Shown: positions 42,463-52,040 of the stretch, one piece after another | Layout: the number at the start of each line of letters is the position of its first letter | Position numbering within the stretch: position 1 is the first letter of the stretch | Assembly: GCA_037576195.1 (NCBI GenBank) | Contig: CM075103.1 | Coordinates: 31,642,723-31,706,722, forward strand | Origin: Phytoseiulus persimilis | Lineage: Eukaryota > Arthropoda > Arachnida > Mesostigmata > Phytoseiidae | Length of the DNA: 64,000 bases | Reading direction: 5' to 3' | Translations under genes and position numbers: made by a program | The notes under the pieces: generated by a model | Seen by the model: the letters and a program-made list of their open reading frames with translations, nothing else | Told to the model about the DNA's origin: nothing | Database searches by the model: none

Positions 42463-44879
42463 GAGCGGAAGAGAGCGAAAAAGAGGGGAGACGAAGATGA
42501 ACTGCAGAAGATAGCGGTGGAAGTTGACACAATACAAAATCGAACATACGAACAGGTCTAGATAGAAATATCCAGACGGGATACGGGAAACATACGACCA
42601 CATAATCAGGGCACCTGGAGAGCAAAGAGCGAAACGCTTCTGGAAATACACGCGGGAGGAAGATGGAAGAACCCAAAGATGGGTATGCCCGACTGACGAA
42701 TCCGGCCAAGATATCGCGGATGATGAAATGGGAGCGTATCTGACGGATGTCCTCAAAACGGTTCTCGAATGCGGAAGATCGGCTGCAAGAGACGAACTGA
42801 AACCGGGTGACACCACGATGCCACAGGGGTCGAAGCTGGCCATCGATGCACAGATGGTGAAAGAAGCGATAGGGAGAGAATCCGCGAAGTCCGCGAAAGG
42901 ATTGGATAACATACCCGCATATGTGATCAAATCCATCGGAATGGCAGGGCACGAATACATAGCCCGAATGTTTACGGGCATAACGGAAGGATCACAAATC
43001 ACAACCGATCGTGGCAGAATGGCGCCAAGGAAAAGTCACACTACTACAAGAAGCTAACTTAAAAAAGAAGGACCTCAAAACATATCGCCCGCTTACGATA
43101 TCTAGTGTCATACATAGATTATTCGCAAGGATCCTGTGTAAACAAATCCAGAATATGATGGAAAATGATGGGATCCTAGGAGAGATGCAACACGGTTTCC
43201 GAAAAGGAAGGAGAGGAGACGACTGCATCTACATCCTCACATCTCGATTTAGGCGGCCAGCCGGGAAAAGGCCGGACCAGTCACCTGCTTCCTGGATTGC
43301 ACGCGGGGTGATGATAGAATCGGCAGAACTCGTTTGTGTGAGGTGCTGGAGAGAAAAGGTATGCCCAAAACCATACTGGAAATAATCCAGGGTCTGTAGA
43401 GAAGCAATGAGCTGACCCCACAATATGGCACACACATGTCCGAAACGATTCCAAGTGAAAAAGGACTCCGACAAGGATGTCCAATGAGTCCAGTACTATT
43501 TATCCTATACATATCCGACCTGCAAAAGAAGCTGGAGCAAACCAAAGCTGGATTCAAGGTCAGGACGAAGGGAAACATCTTCGACCTACAACATCCGAAA
43601 CACTTCAACATATGTGGCCTACTATTTGCCGATGACCTGGTGCTGATGGCACAATTCATGAAAAACATGGAGAGGTTATTGGAAGTTGTATCGGAATTCG
43701 GAGAAGAAATGGGGCTCCGATTCAACCCCGATAAAAGCGCGATTGTAGAATTTCCCAAAGTAAAAGACTCAAACTCAGAAGAAAAACTCCGAATACAGAA
43801 CCAACTGATACCGGTAATCGACCAGTACAAATGCCTTGGAATCACGCTGTGATTCATAACGAGAAAAACCACCTTCAGCTGGAAAAGATCTGGGAGGAAA
43901 AAGCAGAGAAAGTAATCAGACAAATACACGCCAAGTCGCTGTGGGGATTCAACAGATTCGAAGTCACCAAGATCCAATGGGAAAGCACAGCAGTTTCAGC
44001 ACTAACGTATGCAAACTCGGTTACAACCATGCCCGTCAAATTGCGGAAACGGCTCGAAAACCTGCAACGCAAAGCAGGACGGTGGGCCCTGGGACAACCG
44101 AACGCGACCAACGCCGTCGAATTCATAGACGGAGAACTGGGATGGTCACCTTTCGAGTCACGCGAAACTCATGTACCCTGCCAGAATGAGCGAAATGAAC
44201 GAAGCCAGATGGCCAAAAGCGATCCATACCACGCTGGAGGTCACGAAGACGGAAACCTCACTGAGGAAAAGAAATAATCAAGTAAAGAAACGTTTCAAAT
44301 GCAAGGAGTCGAAAGAACTATCAACCAGCGAGGCGAGGATGGGTCTCAGAAGCTACAAGAAGTATGTGGAAGAGACGCTGAATAATAAGCTAGATAAGGG
44401 AAAGCGACAGGGTATGTCGGAGAAGAATACGAGTGTAAGATATCGCAATTTCAAAAAACTCGATTTTCGAACACATCGATGATAACAGTAGAATCAGTCG
44501 ACTGCTCGCGAATGCCAGAGCGGGATGTCTACAGACTAGGAAATACAAGATAAATGGACGTGGAAGCGACCTGCCAACGGTGCGGAGAGAAGGACGAAAC
44601 TATGGAACATGTGCTTCTCGAACGCGAAGAAATTCCAGATGCTGAGTGTACAATACGGAAAAGATTAGAACTACACGAAGAGAGCACACCAAGAATGATA
44701 TCCGACACCAAGAGAATACTTGAGAGGTGGGAACGAAAGAAGGATCCAGACCGTATGGCCTGAAATAAGCAGGACCGCACCGTCGACCAGCTGAATCATC
44801 GCCCCGTATCAAGGGTCTTCAGCTATATTTGGAATCAAAATACAGCATGAAGATGGTCAATAAACAATCAATCAATCAA
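42463..44879 (+). mobile_element. 5'-truncated APE-type LINE with CAAT-repeat tail
   Basis: Boundaries come from the empty site in units 2 and 3 (GTTCATAACTTCATCATG): unit 4 reads GTTCATAA, then 2417 bp, then CTTCATCATG. The 3' end is AATAAACAATCAATCAATCAA, a short tandem CAAT tail rather than poly(A). The left end begins inside the pre-RT region, consistent with incomplete target-primed reverse transcription. No long target duplication; two to four bases could be shared. Confidence 0.85.
42728..44763 (+). pseudogene. LINE reverse transcriptase, multiply interrupted
   Basis: The frame at 42728 has SAKGLDNIPAYVIKS. A second frame has YRPLTISSVIHRLFARIL and MQHGFRKGRRGDDCIYILTS. Then GLRQGCPMSPVLFILYISDL near 43465-43525 and the catalytic box LLFADDLVLMA near 43620-43652, then GLRFNPDKSAIVEF. 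Further on: LQRKAGRWALG, FIDGELGWSPFESRE, and a C-terminal zinc-knuckle-like CQRCGEKDETMEH. Frame changes occur at about 43020, 43270, 43850 and 44180. The block AFDG expected before GLRQG is missing, deleted around 43285-43440. Inactive. Confidence 0.85.
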
Positions 44880-45062
44880 CTTCATCATGTCATTCGCTCT
44901 CCAAGATTTTCGATCTGTGAAGGGTCGAAATGTTGAATAAGAACCCACGAGTTTCCGGGCACTTAGCTCAAGAAGAAGCCTACTTTCTGCCGGGAGGATC
45001 CTTGAAATCAGCCTCCTCAGTTAGTCACGGGCGGCTTTGCGGTGGAATCAAAATGAGCGAAG

Positions 45063-45246
45063 TGTCACGAAACGGTGTCGGACCCCAGGGTCCCGACATT
45101 TTTCGCGGGAACGAGTTTGGGTAGTTCGACCGGAGGGCACCGCGGGGCGCTTCAAGCGCTCCTCTCGAAACTTCGATTCGCACTTTTCCAGTGAAAATAT
45201 CTAGAGTGTCGCGCCAGGGCGTCACATGAATTCATGCGACTAGGTA
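45063..45246 (+). repeat. Single direct repeat at the former BEL site, unit 4
   Basis: Begins TGTCACGAAACGG like the upstream repeats and ends GCGACTAGGTAGAGTGAATGG like the downstream ones. The interval between is gone. Best explained by recombination between the two direct repeats, as in solo-LTR formation. Confidence 0.6.
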
Positions 45247-45761
45247 GAGTGAATGGCAAGCAGTGTGGCGAGGAGATGTAGAACAAGCATGACTGTATGG
45301 AAATAAAAAAGCCGAGTCGCTATCAGCTGCACAGCGGTCGGCTGCTTCGCAGCGCTGCTTGCAGGCACGTTGCACAATCAGTATCACACTCACCGTTCGA
45401 ACGAACGGGCGAGAGCCACCGCTTCCAATTCGTAAGTGCAATCCAACAGTCATCTAGGAGCAGCTGCGGCCGGAACGATCCGCCAAACCAGTGTCGTCAT
45501 TCTTTCAGGTTGGAGGTAGCTAGGATTTGCATCACGAAGTATGAATTGTTTTGACTGAGAAGTTGACACACTCTCAAATCACCGATTCTCAATCGAATTC
45601 CGGGAACAAGAGATGTGTCCTTGGGAGATCAATCGAACAAAAAAGAACGTACCCGGAAAATATCCACCAGCGGCTGAGTTATGGCCATAAGAAGGGCGTC
45701 CATGATCGTTGCTAAGCTCACAGCGAACATCCTGTAGAATGCTCCAATCGCTGCACTCTGT
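45247..45761. other. End of array; sequence shared with flank of broken nanos copy
   Basis: The stretch near 45335-45385 (GCGGTCGGCTGCTTCGCAG, then GCACGTTGCACAATC) resembles 61262-61310 (GGCGGTCGGCTTCGCAGAG, then CACGTTGCACATTC). No gene seen. Confidence 0.45.
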
Positions 45762-45774
45762 GGACTTTTGCGGC
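45762..45774. repeat. Target-site duplication, 3' side of LINE
   Basis: GGACTTTTGCGGC, repeated at 52026-52038. Confidence 0.88.
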
Positions 45775-45802
45775 TTTTTTTTTTTTTTTTTTTTTTTTCG
45801 GG

Positions 45803-45826
45803 GCATGGGGGACCCTCCCCCCATGC
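45803..45826 (-). other. 3'-terminal hairpin of the LINE
   Basis: GCATGGGGG at 45803-45811 pairs perfectly with CCCCCATGC at 45818-45826 across a 6-base loop, four bases before the poly(A) tail. Could be recognised by the element's reverse transcriptase or simply stabilise the RNA end. Confidence 0.55.
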
Positions 45827-45892
45827 AAGTTTATTTCATTTTGTACCGGAACTGGGTTATATTACTTCGGCCAAGATGAACATATTTACAGT

Positions 45893-48800
45893 TTATACAA
45901 TGTCGCGAACGCTGCCTCCTTGTGCAGCCCGCCGCTCCATCTTCTTCTCTCGTTCAAGTTCAGCTTTTCTTCGCATGATATCGTCCACTGTTCGAGTTAT
46001 CCAGTTCCATTTGTCCTCTGTGTCTAGCATTTCTGCTACTAGTTCCGGGATGTCGCTCGCCATTATGTTATCCCTTTGTTCTCGGTATGCTGGGCATACC
46101 AGGATTGTGTGATGTACATCGTCGGTTTCTCCTGTGTGGCAGTATGTGCACACATCTTCTGTGCTGAGTTTGAAGCGCTTTTGGTAGGTTCCAAAATTTC
46201 CATGTCCTGTTAGCATCTGGGTCGTGTAGTAGGTTAGGTCACCCCAGTTTCTTTCAGCCCATTTTCCCACGTTCGGTATACATCTCCTTGTCCAGCTGCC
46301 TTTGTCGCTGTTTTCCCATCGCTTTTGCCATTTGCTCATCGTTTCATCTTTGACTTCTGTTTCCGTCTCAGTAGAGTCTTCGTCCTCAGTATCTCGCCGC
46401 ATTTTGTAGATCTTCGCTCTCTCCTCTGCCAGCAAGGGCCATGGAGTTGTTCTCGCAAGGACCAATATAGCCTCCGTTGACACCGTTCTGTAGCATCTTG
46501 TGATTCTGATGCCCATTATTCTTTGCGTTCGTTCCAGTGCTCGCCAGTTACCCGGCTTCTTCATCGCCCAGGAGGCCCACACGGGGGCCCCGTAGAGTGC
46601 TATCGATTCCGATACCGTCGCCAGCACGCGCCTTTGGTCCTCTCTTGCGCCGTATGTCCTCGGTAGGATCCTTCCTATTGCGTTGGCTGCTTTCGCTGCT
46701 TTTTCTGTCGCAGCTCTCACGTGGTGGATGCAGGTGAATCCTTTTTGTAGGTGGATCCCCAAGTATTTGACATGCTTGGTGATCGTTATATCATGTCCTT
46801 CTAGTGTCAGTTTAGGCGTGTTGGCTCTATGTCCTACCCTCTTTTCTGTCAGCATGAGGGCTTCAGCCTTAGTGGGTTCCAGTTCGATTTCATTTTGCTT
46901 CATCCAAGAGGCTATCATCTCGAGAGACTGGTTTGCCTTGATTTCCAGCTCTTCCGTGGTCTTTGCCTTCACCCATAATGCCAGATCATCCGCATATGCG
47001 ATGGTCTGGGCATCCTCGGGGAGTTGAAGTCTCAGCACATCGTCGTAGGCGACGTTCCACAGGGTGGGTCCTAGGACCGACCCCTGTGGAACCCCCGCTG
47101 TCATTTCATATCTTCTGTCCTCCCATGTGACCCATCGGTCTTCCAGGTAGGAGCTTACAATATTCCTGAGGTATGCTGAGATACCCCTCCTTTCTAGGCT
47201 GCTGAGGATTGCTTTCCAACTTGCTGAGTTGAATGCGTTTTTCACATCCAGTAGTATTAGTATTCCAGTCTTCCTGGACTTGTAGTCTGCCCGTATGTCG
47301 TATTCCTTCTTGACTTCTTGCATGAGAAATTCAATCGCTGTTAGGGTGGATCGGCCTCTTCTGAAGCCGTATTGGCTTTCCGAGAGTCCGTTGTTCCCCT
47401 CCAGTTCGTCGAGAAGTCTACCGTTGATGATTGTCTCCGCAACCTTCGCCATCGTGTCCAGGAGGCATATCGGCCGATACGCATCCTTTTTCCCTTTCGG
47501 TAAAAGCAGGAGTTTCGCGTTTTTCCATTTCTTTGGGAATGTACCTTTCCTGATTATGTTGTCAATCATCTTCGCCATCATCTTTGGGTTTCTCTTTATT
47601 AGGGTCTTCACAGCTTCCGGTGGGATCCCGTCTGGGCCGCTCGCCTTTCCCTCCTTCATTCTGTTAGCTGCTGCAACTATTTCGTCCGTTGTTACTCGTG
47701 GGATGTCATCGCTGTCCACTTTGAGGTTTTGCCTGTCAAAGTTGTCCCTTTGAGGGAAGAGTTTCTTGATTGCATTTTCCGCGGTTTCGGTTGGTATAGG
47801 TAGTGGTTTGGTTCCCAGTTTGCCTCTAATGGCTTGGTAGGGTATGCCCCATATATCGTTCCTCAGCGATTCGCAGAATTCCTTCCATTTACTTTTCTTG
47901 GCGTTCTTTATCTCGTATTGATATTTGGTTTTTGCTGCAAGGTATTCTATGCACCTTTCTTTACACCTCGTTGGGTCTGATTCGAGGTGTTTCCTAGCGT
48001 GGACGAACTGTCTTCTTGCTTTAAGGGTTTCTTTTCTTAGGTCTGCAATTTCTTCGGTCCACCAGTATGCTGGCTTCCTACTTGCGCTGGTTCTGCCCCT
48101 TTGCGGCGATGCCGCCTCGCAGGCTTTCGTTAGGATTTCTGTTATGTTGTATTCATTGAGTTCGATGCCTCGCTCTTTGATACTTTCGCAGCTTTCATCT
48201 AGGCTCTTACAGAGTTCTTCCCGTTTGAGGTCTTTCCCTCTCCATCCTTTTCGGAGTGGCTTCGGTCCCTCTGTTCGGTTTGTTTCAATAGAGTATTCCA
48301 GGTAGTGATGATCGCTCCCCGACTCTTCCAGTTCATTGACTCGCCATTCCAGTATTCTCTCAGGTCTCGTCGTCAAGGTGAGGTCAATGTATGATTCAGC
48401 AACGACTACATGTGCTCTCCTCGATCCAGGCTGCCTGCATGATCTGAATGTTGGTACTCTGCCGTCGTTGATGATATCCATGTCCAAGGCCGCCGCCCAC
48501 TCCTCCACATCTTCTCCATTAGTTGATGTTACGTTGTCTCCCCAGGTCGTCGATCTTGCATTGAAGTCCCCTGCGACCACTTTCATTTGGGCGTTGCTCT
48601 CCCCAATGATTTGGGCCGTGTCTATGAGATATTGCTTAAACTCGTCTCTCTTTGCTGGGTTAGGTGAGATGTACCCGCTCATGATAAAGATTCCACTGTC
48701 AAGGAGAATGGTGGCTATTCCTTTCGACACTTTTGCTTTTAGGATCCTATGTTTGGTGTTCTTGCCTGTCCACCACAGCGCTGCATCGCCTTCTTCATCA

Positions 48801-48958
48801 GCGATCCACCCTTGGTCTTTCGTTGCATTTTCGTTAGAGATTCTCTGGTTCGCTTCGCTGATTATACATAGTTCGATTCCATCCCTTCTGACTTTCTCTT
48901 GAAGTTCGTCGTGTGCGTAGTTGCTCCTATTAAGGTTAATTTGTAGGATTTTAATCAT
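45893..48958 (-). CDS. LINE ORF2: endonuclease and reverse transcriptase
   Basis: 1021 residues, no interruption. Residues 1-220 are an apurinic-type endonuclease that nicks target DNA: N8, E35, AGDFNAR with D131 and N133, D192 in YIDLT, and the SDH motif at 215-217. Reverse transcriptase spans about 430-720: YRPICLLDTMAKVAE, QYGFRRGRST, LLDVKNAFN with D571, GVPQGSVLGP at 622-631, and YADD at 655-658. A C-terminal zinc knuckle lies at C937-x2-C940-x8-H949-x5-C955. There is no RNase H domain after the RT, which fits R1 or Jockey clades and not the I clade. The ATG at 48958 lies within the ORF1 end (ATGATTAA), suggesting coupled translation. Catalytic residues are all present. Confidence 0.93.
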   Translation of the reverse strand: MIKILQINLNRSNYAHDELQEKVRRDGIELCIISEANQRISNENATKDQGWIADEEGDAALWWTGKNTKHRILKAKVSKGIATILLDSGIFIMSGYISPNPAKRDEFKQYLIDTAQIIGESNAQMKVVAGDFNARSTTWGDNVTSTNGEDVEEWAAALDMDIINDGRVPTFRSCRQPGSRRAHVVVAESYIDLTLTTRPERILEWRVNELEESGSDHHYLEYSIETNRTEGPKPLRKGWRGKDLKREELCKSLDESCESIKERGIELNEYNITEILTKACEAASPQRGRTSASRKPAYWWTEEIADLRKETLKARRQFVHARKHLESDPTRCKERCIEYLAAKTKYQYEIKNAKKSKWKEFCESLRNDIWGIPYQAIRGKLGTKPLPIPTETAENAIKKLFPQRDNFDRQNLKVDSDDIPRVTTDEIVAAANRMKEGKASGPDGIPPEAVKTLIKRNPKMMAKMIDNIIRKGTFPKKWKNAKLLLLPKGKKDAYRPICLLDTMAKVAETIINGRLLDELEGNNGLSESQYGFRRGRSTLTAIEFLMQEVKKEYDIRADYKSRKTGILILLDVKNAFNSASWKAILSSLERRGISAYLRNIVSSYLEDRWVTWEDRRYEMTAGVPQGSVLGPTLWNVAYDDVLRLQLPEDAQTIAYADDLALWVKAKTTEELEIKANQSLEMIASWMKQNEIELEPTKAEALMLTEKRVGHRANTPKLTLEGHDITITKHVKYLGIHLQKGFTCIHHVRAATEKAAKAANAIGRILPRTYGAREDQRRVLATVSESIALYGAPVWASWAMKKPGNWRALERTQRIMGIRITRCYRTVSTEAILVLARTTPWPLLAEERAKIYKMRRDTEDEDSTETETEVKDETMSKWQKRWENSDKGSWTRRCIPNVGKWAERNWGDLTYYTTQMLTGHGNFGTYQKRFKLSTEDVCTYCHTGETDDVHHTILVCPAYREQRDNIMASDIPELVAEMLDTEDKWNWITRTVDDIMRRKAELEREKKMERRAAQGGSVRDIV

Positions 48959-51431
48959 TGTTAGGCTGTGGTTGGTTGTTGCCGTATCTCCTTGTACTTT
49001 TCTTCTTGCGGCCTTGAACCTCCCAGCCGGGTTCTAGCTGGGGTCCTGATGCCGCTGTTCCATCGTTGCCTTCTTTGGGTTCCGTCGGGTTTTGGTTTGC
49101 CTTTGGTGGCGCCCCGCTACCTCTCGTTGCCCTTTCAAGTCTCCATTTGGCTGCTTGTGCTCGCAGCCCCGCAAGGATTTCTCTGTATTTGGGACATGCC
49201 CCGCGGCTGCTTGGGTGTCCTTTTGCATCACAATCCACACAGTAGTACTCCCCTGCGTCGGTCTTGCAGTCTTTGATAGTGTGGCCTGCCAGACCACACT
49301 CGCAGCAGGTCTTTTCTTTTTCCTCCGTTTCCTTGCAGGTCATCGTCTTGTGGCCTGTCTTGTTGCACTTGTAGCATCTAGGAACTTGTATCCATTCCTG
49401 GATGAAGCAGGCTTTCCACCCGATTTGCACAGTTTTGTTCTTGAGAAGTCTGTCGGCGTCCGGGTGGGTGAGTCTGATGACTGTGACTCTGGTCCCTCGG
49501 CTGTTTCGTCCAATCCTCTCAACTTTTAGCATATCACGATCTTTGTGTCGTAGCATTTTGCTCAGTTCAGCCGCAATTTCTTCTTCGGTGATGATCGGGT
49601 CCAAACCCGTTAGCATTAGCGCTGCTGGCAGTTTCGGTCCCTTAACTGCTGCCTCGTAGTTGAGTGTGCCAGTCACGTAGGCCTGAAGTCTTTCTCTGCC
49701 GCCTTTAGACGTTTCTTTAATTTGTAGACGTACCTCTTCCCCTGCTTGGGAGCAGCCCCGAATGTCAACCCCTAGATCTCTGGGGTTGACTTTTTCCTTC
49801 AGGTTCTTAAGGATTTCAGCGAAGGTTTGGCCCTTTGATCCAATCGCAACTGTTGTGTGAGATTTCTGGTGCCTCTTCTCTTTGGGGCTCTTCTCTTCTC
49901 CCTTTGCAGTTTTAGTTGAAAGTTCAAATGACCCTCTAGCTCCGAAGTATGTGATGCAGGCTTCTGTGATTTTTCTAAGTTTCATTGCGTTAGCATCTCG
50001 TGGTATGCTCATAAGGATCTTGTCTTCCTCTGAGCACACCTTGTTTGTTTCTTCGAAGATCTTCCTTAGGATATCAGCTGTTTGCTCCTCAGCGGCGTCC
50101 TTACCGATAATGCCTATTGTTAGGAAGCGCTTGTCCTCCTGTGGTTCTTGGTCTCCCGCCCTGCGCAGGGACGAGACCGTCATCGTTGTTGTCGCAACTT
50201 CTCCATCTTTTAGGGTGTTGATTTCGCCTATTGATGAAAAGGATTGAGCCAGTTGATTAAGTATATGCAGAGTTCTTGGGTCTTTGTCCTCTGGGTTATG
50301 CAGTAGGACTTTGCACTTCCTGTTGCCACCGATTCCTGCTTTCGTGAAAGTCGTTCTCTTGAAGATTTCTTTTGGCCACTGTTTCTCGGTTATGGCTGTC
50401 AGTGTTTGAAGATCCCGGGCTTTCTCCATTGCTTCTCTTATTTCAATGGTCATCGCCCTTTCTATTTCTTCTTTACTCACTTCCGGAGCTATGGTTCTTT
50501 GTTCCCCTGCTGTTTTCATCTCTGAGATTGTTTTCTCAAGTTCTGATATCTTTTGTTTGGCCTCTTTCAGCTCCTTTGCTGATTCCTTCAAGAGGTCTTC
50601 TTGTTCCTCTATGGTACGATCAAGCTCTTCTAGTTCATCGATTTCAGATTCCCGTGAGTTGCCTTGGGTCTGGAGGGCCTCACCAAGGAAGTTGGTCACC
50701 AGGGACACAATCTCTCTCTCGAGCAGCCCTGCAGCTCCGATTATTTCCTCCGTAAGAGATTTAACGTTGCTAGCCGTGTTCCTCGGTGCCAATTCCTTTA
50801 TCTTCTCCGCCCTGTTCTTGACTTGGGTCCTTAGCTTCTCCCTGATAATGATGCTGAGGTTTGCGAGCTGCTTCTTTGTGTCCGCTGCTCTCGTTGCCTC
50901 CTCGTCCAATTCTGGGGTAAGCTCTCGAGCTCTCTTTGCAGCTCTTGATCTGACTCTTCCGGTGGTTAGACTTTTCATCTCACTGATCTTGCTCGCGAGG
51001 TCTACCTTTTCTGGTGGGAGCTCTTGCACCTCCATTCCTTGTTCTTCGCTTCGGTCTGCTGGAGCGCCCTTGCTCTGGTTTTCCTTACAGAGTTCAGCTT
51101 TGGTGGCCAGGTAAAACCTTGTGGGCATTGATCCCCTACCTTCTTCATCCTGGTCTTCTTTGTTCAGATCTTCAGCGTCCGTTATGTCGATGGTATTCGC
51201 ACCAGATCTGCCCGGGTCTGCCTCGCATGTCTTCTTCGATGATCCTGCTTCTTCTTGCGGCTTCTTCTTCGTTGAACTTGGAGCTTCTTCGGATTTCTTC
51301 GGCGATCTTCCGACCGCACCTCCCTTCTTGAACGGGTCTTCTTCTTTTCCAGGGGCTACCTGGGGGGTGGCCGGGACAGCCTGTGCTGAAGGCAAATCAG
51401 CGTTATTTTTATTTCGGTGTGCCATTTTCAT
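48951..51431 (-). CDS. LINE ORF1: gag-like RNA-binding protein
   Basis: 826 residues from ATG at 51431 (an in-frame extension further 5' has no ATG). Strongly charged N-terminal third. A long coiled-coil-like stretch lies around residues 250-315 (ESEIDELEELDRTIEEQEDL, then KELKEAKQKISELEKTISEM), expected for trimer formation. A conserved central gag domain is followed by three CCHC knuckles at about 683-746: CYKCNKTGHKTMTC, CCECGLAGHTIKDC and CVDCDAKGH with a later Cys. This knuckle set is typical of R1/Jockey-group ORF1. The protein coats the RNA and accompanies it to the nucleus. It overlaps ORF2 by 8 bp. Intact. Confidence 0.92.
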   Translation of the reverse strand: MKMAHRNKNNADLPSAQAVPATPQVAPGKEEDPFKKGGAVGRSPKKSEEAPSSTKKKPQEEAGSSKKTCEADPGRSGANTIDITDAEDLNKEDQDEEGRGSMPTRFYLATKAELCKENQSKGAPADRSEEQGMEVQELPPEKVDLASKISEMKSLTTGRVRSRAAKRARELTPELDEEATRAADTKKQLANLSIIIREKLRTQVKNRAEKIKELAPRNTASNVKSLTEEIIGAAGLLEREIVSLVTNFLGEALQTQGNSRESEIDELEELDRTIEEQEDLLKESAKELKEAKQKISELEKTISEMKTAGEQRTIAPEVSKEEIERAMTIEIREAMEKARDLQTLTAITEKQWPKEIFKRTTFTKAGIGGNRKCKVLLHNPEDKDPRTLHILNQLAQSFSSIGEINTLKDGEVATTTMTVSSLRRAGDQEPQEDKRFLTIGIIGKDAAEEQTADILRKIFEETNKVCSEEDKILMSIPRDANAMKLRKITEACITYFGARGSFELSTKTAKGEEKSPKEKRHQKSHTTVAIGSKGQTFAEILKNLKEKVNPRDLGVDIRGCSQAGEEVRLQIKETSKGGRERLQAYVTGTLNYEAAVKGPKLPAALMLTGLDPIITEEEIAAELSKMLRHKDRDMLKVERIGRNSRGTRVTVIRLTHPDADRLLKNKTVQIGWKACFIQEWIQVPRCYKCNKTGHKTMTCKETEEKEKTCCECGLAGHTIKDCKTDAGEYYCVDCDAKGHPSSRGACPKYREILAGLRAQAAKWRLERATRGSGAPPKANQNPTEPKEGNDGTAASGPQLEPGWEVQGRKKKSTRRYGNNQPQPNND

Positions 51432-52025
51432 AGGTCTTATTTCCACCTGTGTCTTTGGGCTTCCCCTTGTGAGATTTTTCAGCTTTGTTCCCTCCCCGTT
51501 ATGTTATGTTATACCGGAGGCCGGTAACCAGACTCTGTGTGTCCCGTGGGCCAGTCCGCAGGGCAACGGATTCAGTACGTGTATCGATGATCTGCTTGCA
51601 TCTCACGCCTCGCGGTCCCATCCGGTCACCAACCGGCAGCGAGTTACTGTCCGCTTTATCGGGGCATGCAGGGCAGCCGGGAGGAGGCGGTTTACGACCC
51701 CCTGGGCCCTGTTTGCCCTATCTAGGGCACTATGCCTTCCGGCGCCAGCTTGCCATGGTCTTCCTCCACTGGTTTTCCTGCTGCACCCTACAGTTCCCCA
51801 CAGAGTCCGTCATAGCAGGATTTTTAAAGTTCACTTCACCTTCCCATCTCACGAGTCACCCTCCAACACGTTTGGCATCGCCGCTCCCGGGGAGACAGAC
51901 GCGATGCCGGCCTGGTTTTGGTCCGCGCCGACTATTTTATTTCATCGGTACCCGCTATATCTAGCGGGCCTTCCCCTATCCGCCACCTGGGGACGCGCTC
52001 AGTTGGGGATCCGGAACCCCGCTGA
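51432..52025 (-). promoter_or_regulatory. LINE 5' untranslated region with presumed internal promoter
   Basis: GC-rich leader before ORF1. Full-length LINEs carry their promoter here; I saw no specific motif to name. Confidence 0.5.
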
Positions 52026-52038
52026 GGACTTTTGCGGC
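52026..52038. repeat. Target-site duplication, 5' side of LINE
   Basis: GGACTTTTGCGGC, followed by TT and AAGATAT; partner at 45762-45774. Confidence 0.88.
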
Positions 52039-52040
52039 TT

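Larger units (their letters stand above)
37251..45246 (+). repeat. Tandem array unit 4 (type A, rearranged)
   Basis: Keeps the type-A blocks (37612-38246 and about 38710-39230) seen in unit 1. Lost about 1 kb with the foldback element (junction near 42214, GGCTAATGAATTGGG). Carries a 2417-bp LINE insertion. Has one direct repeat in place of the whole BEL block. Confidence 0.85.
45775..52025 (-). mobile_element. Full-length R1/Jockey-type LINE with target duplication
   Basis: About 6.25 kb. A poly(A) tail of 24 bases (poly-T at 45775-45798 on the plus strand) marks the 3' end. The 13-bp GGACTTTTGCGGC lies directly outside both ends (45762-45774 and 52026-52038) and may extend to 15 bp with the following TT. 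The 5' untranslated region is about 590 bp (51432-52025). Both ORFs are open and overlap by 8 bp, so this copy may be young and potentially mobile. Confidence 0.92.

Noticed and set aside
45775-45798. Poly-T run as a simple repeat or pol III terminator
   Set aside because: It sits exactly between the target duplication and the LINE 3' end, so it is the element's poly(A) tail.
46537-48902. Several plus-strand frames of 100-190 residues across the LINE ORF2
   Set aside because: Shadows of the 1021-residue ORF2 on the minus strand.
49882-51114. Plus-strand Ser/Leu-rich frames over LINE ORF1, one of 222 residues
   Set aside because: Antisense to a Glu/Lys-rich coiled coil, which always gives Ser/Leu/Phe-rich frames.
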